From Acuticoccus mangrovi (GTDB taxonomy: Bacteria > Pseudomonadota > Alphaproteobacteria > Rhizobiales > Amorphaceae), in contig NZ_JAEKJA010000001.1 of the NCBI RefSeq assembly GCF_016411865.1, forward strand, positions 618,383 to 682,382: 64,000 nucleotides of DNA. Reading direction: 5' to 3'. The first letter of the stretch is position 1; each line of letters begins with the position of its first letter. The translations under genes were made by a program, and so were the position numbers. A model generated the notes under the pieces. The model made no database searches. It had not been told where the DNA came from and saw only the letters and a list, made by a program, of their open reading frames with translations. Below, piece after piece: positions 35,432-43,979 of this stretch.

Positions 35432-36955
35432 ATGATCGACGGTCTCACCGGCGCGCTCCTCCACATCTTCACGCCGATGCCCTTCCTCTACGTGCTGATC
35501 GGCACGGTCGCGGGCATCGTCGTCGGCGCGATCCCCGGCCTGTCCGGCGCGATGCTCATCGCCCTCACGCTGCCGCTCACCTTCTACATGGAGCCCGTCA
35601 ACGCCATCGTGCTCCTGATCGGCATGTACGTGGGCTCGATCACCGGCGGCCTCATCACCGCGACGCTGCTGCGCATGCCGGGCACCCCCTCCAACGTCGT
35701 GACCACCTTCGACGGGCACCCGATGGCGATGGCCGGGCGCCCCGGCCGCGCGCTGGGCCTCGGCATCGCCGCCTCCTTCATGGGCGGCCTGGTGTCGTGG
35801 GTGGTGCTCCTCTTCCTCGCCAAGCCCCTGTCGATCTGGGCGACACGGTTCGGCCCGTTCGAATATTTCACGCTCATCCTGATGGCGATGGTGCTGATCG
35901 CCTCGGTGTCGCAGGGCTCCATGGTGAAGGGCCTCGTGGCGGGCTTCCTCGGCATGCTCGTGTCGATGCCGGGGGTCGACCCCTCCGCAGGCCAGCCGCG
36001 CCTCACCTGGGACTGGTACGTGCTCAACGGCGGGCTGAAGCTCCTGCCGGTGCTCATCGGCATCTTCGCCGTCAGTCAGGTGATCGGCGACATCGTCACC
36101 ATCGGCAAGCGCATGGAGCGGGTCGAGACGCGCGTTTCCGGCATGCTGATGACGGTCAAGGACTGGCGCGACCAGATGTGGAACATGCTGCGCTCGTCGG
36201 CGATCGGCACCGCGGTGGGAATCCTGCCCGGCATCGGCGCGTCGATCGGGTCCATCATGGCCTATACGACGGCGCGCAACATGTCGCGCCGGCCGGAGGA
36301 GTACGGCAAGGGCTCGGAGGAGGGCATCGTCGCCTCCGAGGCGGCCAACAACGCCACCATCGGCGGCGCTCTCATCCCGCTCATCGCCATGGGCATCCCG
36401 GGTTCCGTCATCGACGCGATCCTCATCGGTGCGCTGATGATCCACTCGATCACCCCCGGGCCGACCCTCTTCATCACCAACAGCGACGTCGTCTGGGCGA
36501 TGATCGCGGCCGCCCTCGTCGCCAACGTCGTGATGTACGTCGTCATGATGGGATCGGTGCGCGTGGTGGCGCGCATCATGTACGTGCCGCGCACCTTCAT
36601 GCTGCCGGTCATCCTGGTGTTCTGCGTCATCGGCACCTTCGCCCTCGACAACACGATGTTCGACGTCTGGGTGATGCTCGCCTTCGGCGTTCTCGGCTTC
36701 GCCATGGAAAAGGGCGGCTTCCCGCTCGGCCCCTTCGTGATCGGCTTCGTGCTGGCACCGCTGATGGAAGAGAAGCTGCGCTCCGGGCTGATGATGACGG
36801 CGGGCTCCATCGAGCCGATCTTCACCCGGCCGTTGCCGTTGATCTTCCTGCTGATCTCGATCCTCCTCCTGTTGCTGCCGGCGTTCCGCGCCTGGCGCGT
36901 CGCGCGGTCGGCCCGGCGTCGCCTCGACGCTCGCGCCGACGGGGCCTCCTCGTGA
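35432..36955 (+). CDS. TTT large permease TctA (system 2)
   Basis: A 507-residue membrane protein with both TctA signatures (VGAIPGLSGAMLIALTLPLTF; GIGASIGSIMAYTTAR and EAANNATIGGALIPLIAMGIPG). I start at the ATG at 35432 with GGAG six bases before it; an ATG at 35414 would add six residues. It is cotranscribed with the lyase subunits downstream, which begin 10 bases after its stop. Confidence 0.94.
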   Translation: MIDGLTGALLHIFTPMPFLYVLIGTVAGIVVGAIPGLSGAMLIALTLPLTFYMEPVNAIVLLIGMYVGSITGGLITATLLRMPGTPSNVVTTFDGHPMAMAGRPGRALGLGIAASFMGGLVSWVVLLFLAKPLSIWATRFGPFEYFTLILMAMVLIASVSQGSMVKGLVAGFLGMLVSMPGVDPSAGQPRLTWDWYVLNGGLKLLPVLIGIFAVSQVIGDIVTIGKRMERVETRVSGMLMTVKDWRDQMWNMLRSSAIGTAVGILPGIGASIGSIMAYTTARNMSRRPEEYGKGSEEGIVASEAANNATIGGALIPLIAMGIPGSVIDAILIGALMIHSITPGPTLFITNSDVVWAMIAAALVANVVMYVVMMGSVRVVARIMYVPRTFMLPVILVFCVIGTFALDNTMFDVWVMLAFGVLGFAMEKGGFPLGPFVIGFVLAPLMEEKLRSGLMMTAGSIEPIFTRPLPLIFLLISILLLLLPAFRAWRVARSARRRLDARADGASS

Positions 36956-36965
36956 GGGCGCCCCG

Positions 36966-38129
36966 GTGAGCGCGGCGGGCTTTGCCGGCTTCGCCCGGCC
37001 GGACGGGCGGGTCGGAACGCGCAACCACCTCCTCGTCCTCTCGGTCACGGGGCTGACGGGGCCGACGGGCCGGCGCATCGCGGAGCGGGTGAGGGGGGCG
37101 GTGTTCGCCGGCACCCCCTATGGCAGCGGCCTCCTCGGCGCCGACAAGGCCGCCCACCTGCGCACCCTCGAGGGCCTTGCCGCCCACCCCAACGCCGGCG
37201 CCACGCTGGTGGTGGGGGCCGACCCGCCGCTCGTCGAGGAGATCGCCGAGGCGGCCCTTGCCCGGGGCACGCCGGTTGCGGCGCTCACCCTCGACGGCGC
37301 CGGCCACGACGCCCTGCGCCTCGTCGACGACGGGGTTCGCCACGCTGCCCGGCTCGCCAAGGAGATCTCGGCGGCGCAGCGGGTGGCGGCGCCGCTGTCG
37401 GCGCTCGTCCTCGGGCTCGAGTGCGGCCGCTCCGACCCCTCGTCGGGCCTCGTCGCCAACCCCGCCATCGGCCGCATCGCCGACGAGGTGGTGCGCGCCG
37501 GGGGCACGGCGATCCTCGGGGAAACCACCGAATGGCTCGGCGCTGAAGACCGCATCGCCGCGCGCGCCGCCGATCCCGATCTCGCCCGCCGCCTCGTCGA
37601 CGCGGTGCTCGCCCGCGAGCGGCAGGCGGTGGCGGCGGGCCTCGACCTCACCGGCACCAACCCCAGCCGCACCAACATCGACGGCGGCCTCACGACCATC
37701 GAGGAGAAGTCGCTGGGAGCCGTGGCGAAATCCGGCGAGAGCCCGATCAGCGGCCTTCTCGCCTATGGCGAGGCGCCGGCGGGTCCCGGCCTCCATCTGA
37801 TGGACGCGCCGGCCTATGCGCCCGAATCGCTCACCGGCTTCGTGGCGGCGGGCGCGACGCTCAACCTCTTTGCGACGGGCGTCGGCAACTCGTTCGGCTC
37901 GGTGCTGGTGCCGACCGTCAAGATCACCGGCAATCCCGACAGCGCCCGCCGCCTCGGCACCCAGATCGACGTCGACCTCGCCGCCGCCTTCACCGGCGAG
38001 GAGACGCTTCAGGAGGCGGCGCGCCGGCTTCTGGAGGCGATGCGGGCCACCGCCTCGGGCGCCATGACCTTCGCCGAGATCCTCGGCGACGGGGAGGAGG
38101 TGATCGCCCGGTTCGGAGCCTCGCTATGA
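36966..38129 (+). CDS. UxaA/GarD-family dehydratase or sulfo-lyase, large subunit
   Basis: A 387-residue protein homologous to the C-terminal catalytic part of altronate dehydratase UxaA and to the large subunit of (2R)-sulfolactate sulfo-lyase (SuyB). Typical blocks are GRVGTRNHLLVLS at the start, LGLECGRSDPSSGLVANPAIG with the conserved Cys, TNPSRTNIDGGLTTIEEKSLGAVAKSG and TGVGNSFGSVLVPTVKITGN. It starts with GTG. The small SAF subunit follows with a 4-base overlap. In a sulfatase/TTT operon both a sugar-acid dehydratase and a C-S lyase are reasonable; the sequence alone does not decide. Confidence 0.85.
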   Translation: MSAAGFAGFARPDGRVGTRNHLLVLSVTGLTGPTGRRIAERVRGAVFAGTPYGSGLLGADKAAHLRTLEGLAAHPNAGATLVVGADPPLVEEIAEAALARGTPVAALTLDGAGHDALRLVDDGVRHAARLAKEISAAQRVAAPLSALVLGLECGRSDPSSGLVANPAIGRIADEVVRAGGTAILGETTEWLGAEDRIAARAADPDLARRLVDAVLARERQAVAAGLDLTGTNPSRTNIDGGLTTIEEKSLGAVAKSGESPISGLLAYGEAPAGPGLHLMDAPAYAPESLTGFVAAGATLNLFATGVGNSFGSVLVPTVKITGNPDSARRLGTQIDVDLAAAFTGEETLQEAARRLLEAMRATASGAMTFAEILGDGEEVIARFGASL

Positions 38130-38446
38130 GCCGCGAGACGCCCCGCGCGATCATCCTCCACGCCGACGACGACGTCGCGACGGTGCTCGCCCCGGTCGCG
38201 GCGGGGGAGGTGCTGGAGCTCGTCGGTCCCGGCGGGGCTGCGCCGCTCGCCGCGCAATCCGTAACGGCTCGCAGCGCCATCGCCCGCTGCCACAAGGTGG
38301 CGGTGCGCGGGTGCGAAGCCGGGGCACAGGTGCGCAAATACGGCGCCGTCATCGGCGTCGCGACGGCCGCGATCGCGCCCGGCGACCACGTCCACGAACA
38401 CAACCTCGAGAGCCGGCGGGCGCAGGGGAGCAAGGCCTATGGCTGA
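38126..38446 (+). CDS. UxaA/SuyA-type SAF-domain small subunit
   Basis: A 106-residue SAF domain corresponding to the N-terminus of UxaA or to SuyA. The signature runs HKVAVRGCEAGAQVRKYGAVIG (H56-K57, K71-Y72-G73) and ends GDHVHEHNLES. It forms a complex with the large subunit encoded just upstream. Order is large-then-small here. It overlaps sulfatase 3 by 8 bases, so the lyase and the sulfatase are made together. Confidence 0.88.
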   Translation: MSRETPRAIILHADDDVATVLAPVAAGEVLELVGPGGAAPLAAQSVTARSAIARCHKVAVRGCEAGAQVRKYGAVIGVATAAIAPGDHVHEHNLESRRAQGSKAYG

Positions 38447-39893
38447 CGCCAAGAATCTCCTCTTCATCTTTTCCGACCAGCATGCGCGGCACGTCACCGG
38501 CGCCTACGGCGACCCCGTCGTCGCGACCCCGACGCTCGACCGTCTCGCCCGCGAGGGGGTGACGTTCGATGGCTGCTACTGCCCGTCGCCGATCTGCGTG
38601 CCGAGCCGCATGGCGATGCTCACCGGACGCTGGCCGTTCCGCCAAGGCTGCTGGACCAACGACGACATCCTGCCCTCGAGCCTGCCCACCTGGCTCCACG
38701 CCATGGGGGCGGGCGGCCATCGTCCGACCCTCATCGGGCGCCTCCATGCGATCGGCCCCGATCAGCTTCACGGCTACGCCGAGCGCGAGGTCGGCGAGCA
38801 CTCGCCCAACTATCCCGGGCCGCCGCGGCACGATCTCGGACCGCTTGCCGGCGCCAACGACCCCGATCCGCGCTCGCGCAGCGCCTCGGGACCCGGCATG
38901 AGCGCCTATCAGGCGAAGGACGAGGCGGTGACGGCCGCCGCCGTCGATTGGCTGGAGCAGTGCGGGCGCGAGCCCTTCTGCCTCACCGTCGGCCTGATGC
39001 TGCCGCATCCCCCCTACGTCGCCGACGCCGAGGCCTACGCCCTCTACGAGGGTCGCGTGCCGCCGCCGACGCGCCGTGTGCCCGACAACGAGCATGCCTT
39101 CCACGCCTGGTGGCGGCGCGATCGCGGCATCGGCCTGCCGGACGCGGCCGCCGAGGCGCGCGCCCGCACCGCCTACTACGGCCTCGTCCACCGCATGGAC
39201 GAGATGATGGGCCGCCTTCTCGCCACGCTAGAGCGCCTCGGCGTGCTCGACGAGACGCTGGTGGTCTACGCCTCCGACCATGGCGACCACATCGGCGAAC
39301 GCGGGCTCTTCTGGAAGCACACCTTCTTCGACGAATCGGCCGCCGTCCCCCTCCTCATGCGCCTTCCGGGGGTGCTGCCCGCGGGCGAGCGGCGCGGTGC
39401 CGTCGTCAACCTCATCGACCTCTCCCAGACGATGCTGGAGGCGATGGGGGCGCCCAGCCTGCCCAACGCCGACGGCGTCAGCTTCTGGCGCCACGCCCAG
39501 GACGCGGCGGCGCCCTGGTTCGACGAGACCTTCTGCGAATATTGCACCGACCCCGTGCCCTACTGGACGGGCGGGCGCGCCGTGCAGCAACGCATGATCC
39601 GCCGCGGCCGCTACAAGCTCTCCCTCTACGACGCCGAGCCGCCGCTGCTCTTCGATCTCGAGGCCGATCCCGGCGAGACGCGCGACCTCGCCGATCATCC
39701 CGCCTACGACACCGTCCGCCGGCAGCTCGAGCATCGCCTCGGCGAGGGATGGGACGCGCAGGAGATCGCGCGGCGCATGCGTGCCGCCCGTCTCGACAAG
39801 GACATCCTCGCCGCCTGGGCGCGGACGGTGCGACCCGTCAGCCAGCACGTCTGGGCGTTCGATCCCGCCATCAACGCCCTCGCGGTGCGCTGA
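38439..39893 (+). CDS. Sulfatase 3 (type I), no signal peptide
   Basis: A 484-residue sulfatase with the canonical C-x-P-S-R site at C53 (PICVPSRMAML), Asp in FIFSDQH (D13), and YASDHGDHIGERG for the distal metal residues. The N-terminus MADAKNLLFIFS has no export signal. It overlaps the SAF subunit gene and ends tail to tail with the LysR gene, 13 bases away. It is the last gene of operon 2. Confidence 0.92.
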   Translation: MADAKNLLFIFSDQHARHVTGAYGDPVVATPTLDRLAREGVTFDGCYCPSPICVPSRMAMLTGRWPFRQGCWTNDDILPSSLPTWLHAMGAGGHRPTLIGRLHAIGPDQLHGYAEREVGEHSPNYPGPPRHDLGPLAGANDPDPRSRSASGPGMSAYQAKDEAVTAAAVDWLEQCGREPFCLTVGLMLPHPPYVADAEAYALYEGRVPPPTRRVPDNEHAFHAWWRRDRGIGLPDAAAEARARTAYYGLVHRMDEMMGRLLATLERLGVLDETLVVYASDHGDHIGERGLFWKHTFFDESAAVPLLMRLPGVLPAGERRGAVVNLIDLSQTMLEAMGAPSLPNADGVSFWRHAQDAAAPWFDETFCEYCTDPVPYWTGGRAVQQRMIRRGRYKLSLYDAEPPLLFDLEADPGETRDLADHPAYDTVRRQLEHRLGEGWDAQEIARRMRAARLDKDILAAWARTVRPVSQHVWAFDPAINALAVR

Positions 39894-39906
39894 GACGATG
39901 GCCGCC

Positions 39907-40833
39907 TCAGCTCTCCACCGGCACGAGGTCGAGGGCGGTGCGGCTGATCCGCTCGATCTGCGCGATGACCGCGCCGGCGGCGGGGTTGGGCTCGGAGCCG
40001 CGGCGCATGATGATGCCGGCGGAGCGGCGCCAGCGGGCCTCCGGCGCGTCGATCGCCACGATCGGGCCGGGGTCGCTCTCGCGCAGCTGGCCGAGCGCGT
40101 GGAAGCTCAGATAGTCCGCCTCCCGCATCAGCGCCATCTTGAGGGGGGCGATGTCGGTCTCGACGACCGCGTCGGGGGCGGGCAGGCCGTGGCCATGAAA
40201 GATCGCCGTGAGGCGCTGCACCATCAGCGAGGTGCGGCCCGGCAGGATCCAGGGATGGGTCAGAAGCTCGGCAAGACCCACCGGCGTCTCCCGCCTCGCC
40301 AGCGGATGGGTGGCGCGGGCGATGATCTGATACTCGTCGTCGATCAGCGCCCGCCCGGTGAGGTCCGGCTCGATCGGGGCGGGGGAGGCGATCGCCGCGA
40401 GCACGATGTCGAGCTCGCCCTCCCGGAGGCGCGCCTTGAGCTGGTCGTCCATCCCCCCGACGACTTCGAGGCGCACGAGCGGCCAGTCCTCGCGAAACGC
40501 CGCGATCACCTCCGGCAGCACCCGGCGCTGCCAGGAGGGGCCGGCGCCGATCCGCACCCGGCCCGCGAGCCCCTGCTTCAGCGCCGCGATCTCCTCCCGC
40601 GCCTCGCGCACCGACGCCCGCACCACCCGCGCGTGACGCAACAGGACCTCGCCGTAGGTGGTGAAGGTCACGCCGCGCGAGCCACGCTCCAGCAGCGGCG
40701 CGCCCACCTCGTCCTCGAGCCGCAGCACGGCTTTGGTGAGGGCGGGCTGACTGATGCCGAGCCGCTCGGCCGCCGCCCGCAGGCTGCCGTGCTCCGCCAC
40801 GGCGATCAGGTAACCGGCCAGTCTGCCTTCCAT
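39907..40833 (-). CDS. LysR-type transcriptional regulator of TTT systems 2 and 3
   Basis: A 308-residue regulator. Residues 1-60 form the winged helix (LIAVAEHGSLRAAAERLGISQPALTKAVLRLEDEVGAPLLER) and residues 90-300 the periplasmic-binding-like effector domain. It is divergent from the third tctC over 114 bases that contain the CTATTAAACAGATAG dyad. The same dyad occurs in front of the second tctC, which has no regulator of its own, so I infer that this protein activates both operons in response to an imported ligand. Confidence 0.92.
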   Translation of the reverse strand: MEGRLAGYLIAVAEHGSLRAAAERLGISQPALTKAVLRLEDEVGAPLLERGSRGVTFTTYGEVLLRHARVVRASVREAREEIAALKQGLAGRVRIGAGPSWQRRVLPEVIAAFREDWPLVRLEVVGGMDDQLKARLREGELDIVLAAIASPAPIEPDLTGRALIDDEYQIIARATHPLARRETPVGLAELLTHPWILPGRTSLMVQRLTAIFHGHGLPAPDAVVETDIAPLKMALMREADYLSFHALGQLRESDPGPIVAIDAPEARWRRSAGIIMRRGSEPNPAAGAVIAQIERISRTALDLVPVES

Positions 40834-40856
40834 GGGCGATAACCTTCAGTAATTGC

Positions 40857-40871
40857 CTATTAAACAGATAG
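40857..40871. promoter_or_regulatory. LysR-type operator, copy 2 (lysR/tctC system 3 divergent promoter)
   Basis: CTATTAAACAGATAG has the CTAT-N7-ATAG dyad. It is centred about 31 bases from the LysR start and about 84 bases before the tctC start, a normal place for autoregulation and activation. Confidence 0.72.
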
Positions 40872-40947
40872 AGCTTGTAGCCTAAACGAGCCGCTGTCAC
40901 CATCCCTTCGAAGAACAAGAAGGCCGAAGGCCGGAAGGGAGATGGAC

Positions 40948-41932
40948 ATGGTTCCCAACTTCACCCGACGGGTCGCGCTCGCCTGCGCACTCGCTTTCGC
41001 CGCCCCCGCTGGCGCGTTCGCCTATCCCGACGAGCCCATCAAGATCATCGTGCCCACCGATCCCGGCGGCGCCATCGACGGGCTCGCCCGCGTCTTCCAG
41101 AAGGCGTTCGAGACCGGCGACATCCTGCCCGACGTGGCGGTGATCAACATGGCCGGCGCCGGCGGCACCATCGGCACGCGCGCCATCAAGGACGCCGAGC
41201 CCGACGGCTACACCATCGGCCTCTGGCACGACGGCATCGTCACCTCCAAGGCGATGGGCGTGGTCGATTTCGACCAGTCCGACTTCGAGATCATCGGCGC
41301 CACGGGCTTTGCTGACCTCGGCCTCGCGATCTCGGCGGAGAGCCGGTTCGGCTCGTTCGAGGAGATGCTCGCCTTCGCCAAGGCGAACCCCAACACCGTG
41401 ACGGTCGCCGCCAATATCGGCCTGCCGGTTCACTTCGTGCCGATGCGCGTCGCCACCGAGGCGGGCGCGGAGCTGCGCTATGTGCAGGTGGGGGGCGGAG
41501 CTGCGCTATGTGCAGGTGGGGGGCGGCGCGAAGCGCTACCAGTCGCTCCTCGGCGGCCATACCGACACCGCGATGTTCGCCACGCAGGAGCTGGTGCAGT
41601 TTAAGGAATCGGGCCTCAAGCCCGTCATCATGCTGACGGAGGAGAGGGTGCCCGAGCTTCCCGACGTGCCGACGGCCAAGGAGCTCGGCATCGACGTGGT
41701 GGTGCCCTCCCAGCGCATCTGGCTCGCGCCGAAGGGGGCGCCGGAGGATCGTCTTGAGCTGCTGCGCGACGCCTTCCGCCAGGCGATGGCGCAGGAGGAG
41801 GTGGCCCAGCAGCTGCGCGACTTCGGCCTCAACCCGACCTTCGTCGAGCCCGACGTCGTCAAGGCGCAGCTCGAGGAGGCGCTCGCCGAGACGCTGCCGC
41901 TGGTGCCGGCGGCGCGGCAGGCGGTGCAGTAG
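40948..41932 (+). pseudogene. TTT binding protein TctC (system 3), frameshifted by a 28-bp duplication
   Basis: The frame opens with signal peptide VPNFTRRVALACALAFAAPAGAFA and runs normally (DEPIKIIVPTDPGG, AGAGGTIGTRAIKDAEPDGYTIG) until about residue 180, where RYVQVGGGA leads into a wrong frame that stops at 41604. Removing one copy of an exact 28-bp tandem repeat (41469-41496 and 41497-41524) restores GGGAKRYQSLLGGHTDTAMFATQE and the normal ending LPDVPTAKELGID...ARQAVQ. Everything else is intact, so the event is recent, reversible, or a sequence error. The ATG at 40948 has GGGAG six bases before it. Confidence 0.88.
41469..41524. repeat. Exact 28-bp tandem duplication within tctC (system 3)
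   Basis: Two perfect adjacent copies of a 28-base unit beginning GGAGCTGCGC and ending GGTGGGGGGC. As 28 is not a multiple of three, it shifts the frame. There is no divergence between copies. Confidence 0.95.
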
Positions 41933-41958
41933 CAGGCCGCGTCCCGGGAGGTTCGCCG

Positions 41959-42462
41959 ATGCGTGCTTCGGAACGGCTCGCCCGGATCTTCGGCACGAGC
42001 CATACCCCGCGCGGCGACGTCGGCCTCGCCCTCGTCGTCGCGGCCTTCGCGGCCCTTCTCCTGTGGCAGGCGGCGAAGGTGCCGCCGCCCTTCTTCGATC
42101 CGCTCGGATCGGCGGCGGTGCCGCGCGGCGTCGCCGTCGTCCTCCTGCTGCTCGCGGCGATCGTTCTCGTCCGCGCGCTCCTCGCCCGTCCCTGGCCCGC
42201 GCTCGAGCGGGACACCGGATATCGCCGCCGGCCGGACGTCGCCTGCGGCATCGTCGCCCTCGCCGTCGCCTATGTCGGGGTGATGGCGGCGGGGGTCCTC
42301 GGCTTCATGGTCGCGACCATCCTGTTTCTGGCGCTCGGAACGGCGCTGCTCGCGACCTTCCGCCGGCGCCAGGTGCTGATCGGCCTCGCGCTCGCCGTCG
42401 TCCTCGGCATCGGCGGGACGCTGCTCTTCACCGAGTTCTTCTTCATCGATCTCCCACGCTGA
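41959..42462 (+). CDS. TTT small permease TctB (system 3)
   Basis: A 167-residue membrane protein with four hydrophobic segments and the TctB loop PPPFFDPLGSAAVPRGVA after the first; it ends FTEFFFIDLPR. A GGGAGG site lies upstream. It is intact although the tctC before it is broken, and tctA follows after 8 bases. Confidence 0.9.
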   Translation: MRASERLARIFGTSHTPRGDVGLALVVAAFAALLLWQAAKVPPPFFDPLGSAAVPRGVAVVLLLLAAIVLVRALLARPWPALERDTGYRRRPDVACGIVALAVAYVGVMAAGVLGFMVATILFLALGTALLATFRRRQVLIGLALAVVLGIGGTLLFTEFFFIDLPR

Positions 42463-42470
42463 GAGGCGAC

Positions 42471-43979
42471 ATGCTCGCTGACCTTCTGGGCGCGTTCGGC
42501 TACATCTTCAGCCCCGTGCCGTTTCTCTGGGTGCTCCTCGGCACCACGCTCGGCATCTTCGTGGGCGCGGTTCCGGGCCTCACCGGCGGCATGCTGATCG
42601 CGCTGTCGATCCCGCTGACCTTCACCATGAACTCCACCCATGCGCTGGTGCTCATGGTGTCGATGTATGTCGGCTCGGTGTCGGGCGGCCTGATCTCGGC
42701 CACCCTCCTCAAGATGCCGGGCACCCCGTCGTCGGTGATGACCACCTTCGACGGCTTTCCGATGGCCGCCCGGGGCGAAGCCGAGCGCGCCCTCGCCCTC
42801 TCGATCGGCGCCTCGCTGGTGGGCGGTCTCGTCGCCGGCGTCTTCCTGGTGGTACTCTCGGTGCCGCTGTCGCGCTGGGCCACCACCTTCGGCCCGTTCG
42901 AATATTTCGCGATGGTGCTGATGGCCCTCGTGCTCATCGCCTCGATCAGCCAGGGCTCGATGGTGAAGGGCCTCCTCGCCGGTGCCCTCGGCATCGCCTT
43001 CGCGCTTCCGGGCCTCAACCCGTCCGACGGCCAGCTGCGCCTCACCTTCGGCTGGCACGAGCTCGACGGCGGCTTCGCCCTGCTGCCGGTGCTCCTCGGC
43101 GTCTTCGTGATGAGCCAGATCATCGTCGACGCCTTCGACATCGAGAAGAACGCGACGCCCATCAAGGTGGGCGGCGCGTCGCTTCTCCTGTCGGGCCGCA
43201 CCTGGCGCCAGCATGGGACGAACCTGTTGCGCTCCTCCGTCATCGGCACCTGGATCGGCATCCTGCCGGGGGTGGGGGCGTCGATCTCCTCGATGGTCGC
43301 CTATGCCACCGCTCGCAGCATGTCGAAGACGCCGGAGGCGTTCGGCACCGGCTCGGAGGAGGGCATCGTCGCCTCCGAGGCGGCCAACAACGCCAACGTG
43401 GGCGGTGCGCTGATCCCGCTCATCACCATGGGGATCCCGGGCAGCCCGATCGACGCGATCCTGCTCGGCGCGCTCATCCTGCACAACATCCAGCCGGGCC
43501 CGCTGCTCTTCGTGAACAACGGCGACTTCGTGTGGGCGCTGGTCGCGGCCTATCTCCTCGCCAACGTCCTGATGTTCGCGATCATGACCGTCTCGGTCCG
43601 CTGGCTCGCGCGGCTGATGCTGATCGACCGGGCGCTGATGCTGCCGGCGATCTTCGTCGCCTGCGTCGTCGGCTGCTACGCCCTTCATAACCGCATCTTC
43701 GACGTGTGGGTGATGCTGTTCTTCGGCCTCGTGGGGTTCGCCATGGCGCGCTGCCGGGTGCCGTTGGGGCCGTTCGTCATCGGCTTCGTGCTCGCCGGCA
43801 TTCTGGAGGAGGAGCTGCGCTCGGGCATGCAGCTCACCGCCGACGGCTTCTGGGCGATCCTCGACCGGCCGATCGCGCTCGCCTTCCTCGCCGTCTCGGC
43901 GCTCACCCTCGTCTGGCCGTTCGCCCAGTCCGCCCTCTCGAAGTCCCGCAACCGTCGCGCCAAGGAGACTCTTTCGTGA
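42471..43979 (+). CDS. TTT large permease TctA (system 3)
   Basis: A 502-residue membrane protein with the signatures VGAVPGLTGGMLIALSIPLTF and GVGASISSMVAYATAR, EAANNANVGGALIPLITMGIPG. Its stop overlaps the GTG start of sulfatase 4 by 3 bases (the GTG and TGA share TG), tying transporter and sulfatase together as in system 1. Confidence 0.94.
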   Translation: MLADLLGAFGYIFSPVPFLWVLLGTTLGIFVGAVPGLTGGMLIALSIPLTFTMNSTHALVLMVSMYVGSVSGGLISATLLKMPGTPSSVMTTFDGFPMAARGEAERALALSIGASLVGGLVAGVFLVVLSVPLSRWATTFGPFEYFAMVLMALVLIASISQGSMVKGLLAGALGIAFALPGLNPSDGQLRLTFGWHELDGGFALLPVLLGVFVMSQIIVDAFDIEKNATPIKVGGASLLLSGRTWRQHGTNLLRSSVIGTWIGILPGVGASISSMVAYATARSMSKTPEAFGTGSEEGIVASEAANNANVGGALIPLITMGIPGSPIDAILLGALILHNIQPGPLLFVNNGDFVWALVAAYLLANVLMFAIMTVSVRWLARLMLIDRALMLPAIFVACVVGCYALHNRIFDVWVMLFFGLVGFAMARCRVPLGPFVIGFVLAGILEEELRSGMQLTADGFWAILDRPIALAFLAVSALTLVWPFAQSALSKSRNRRAKETLS

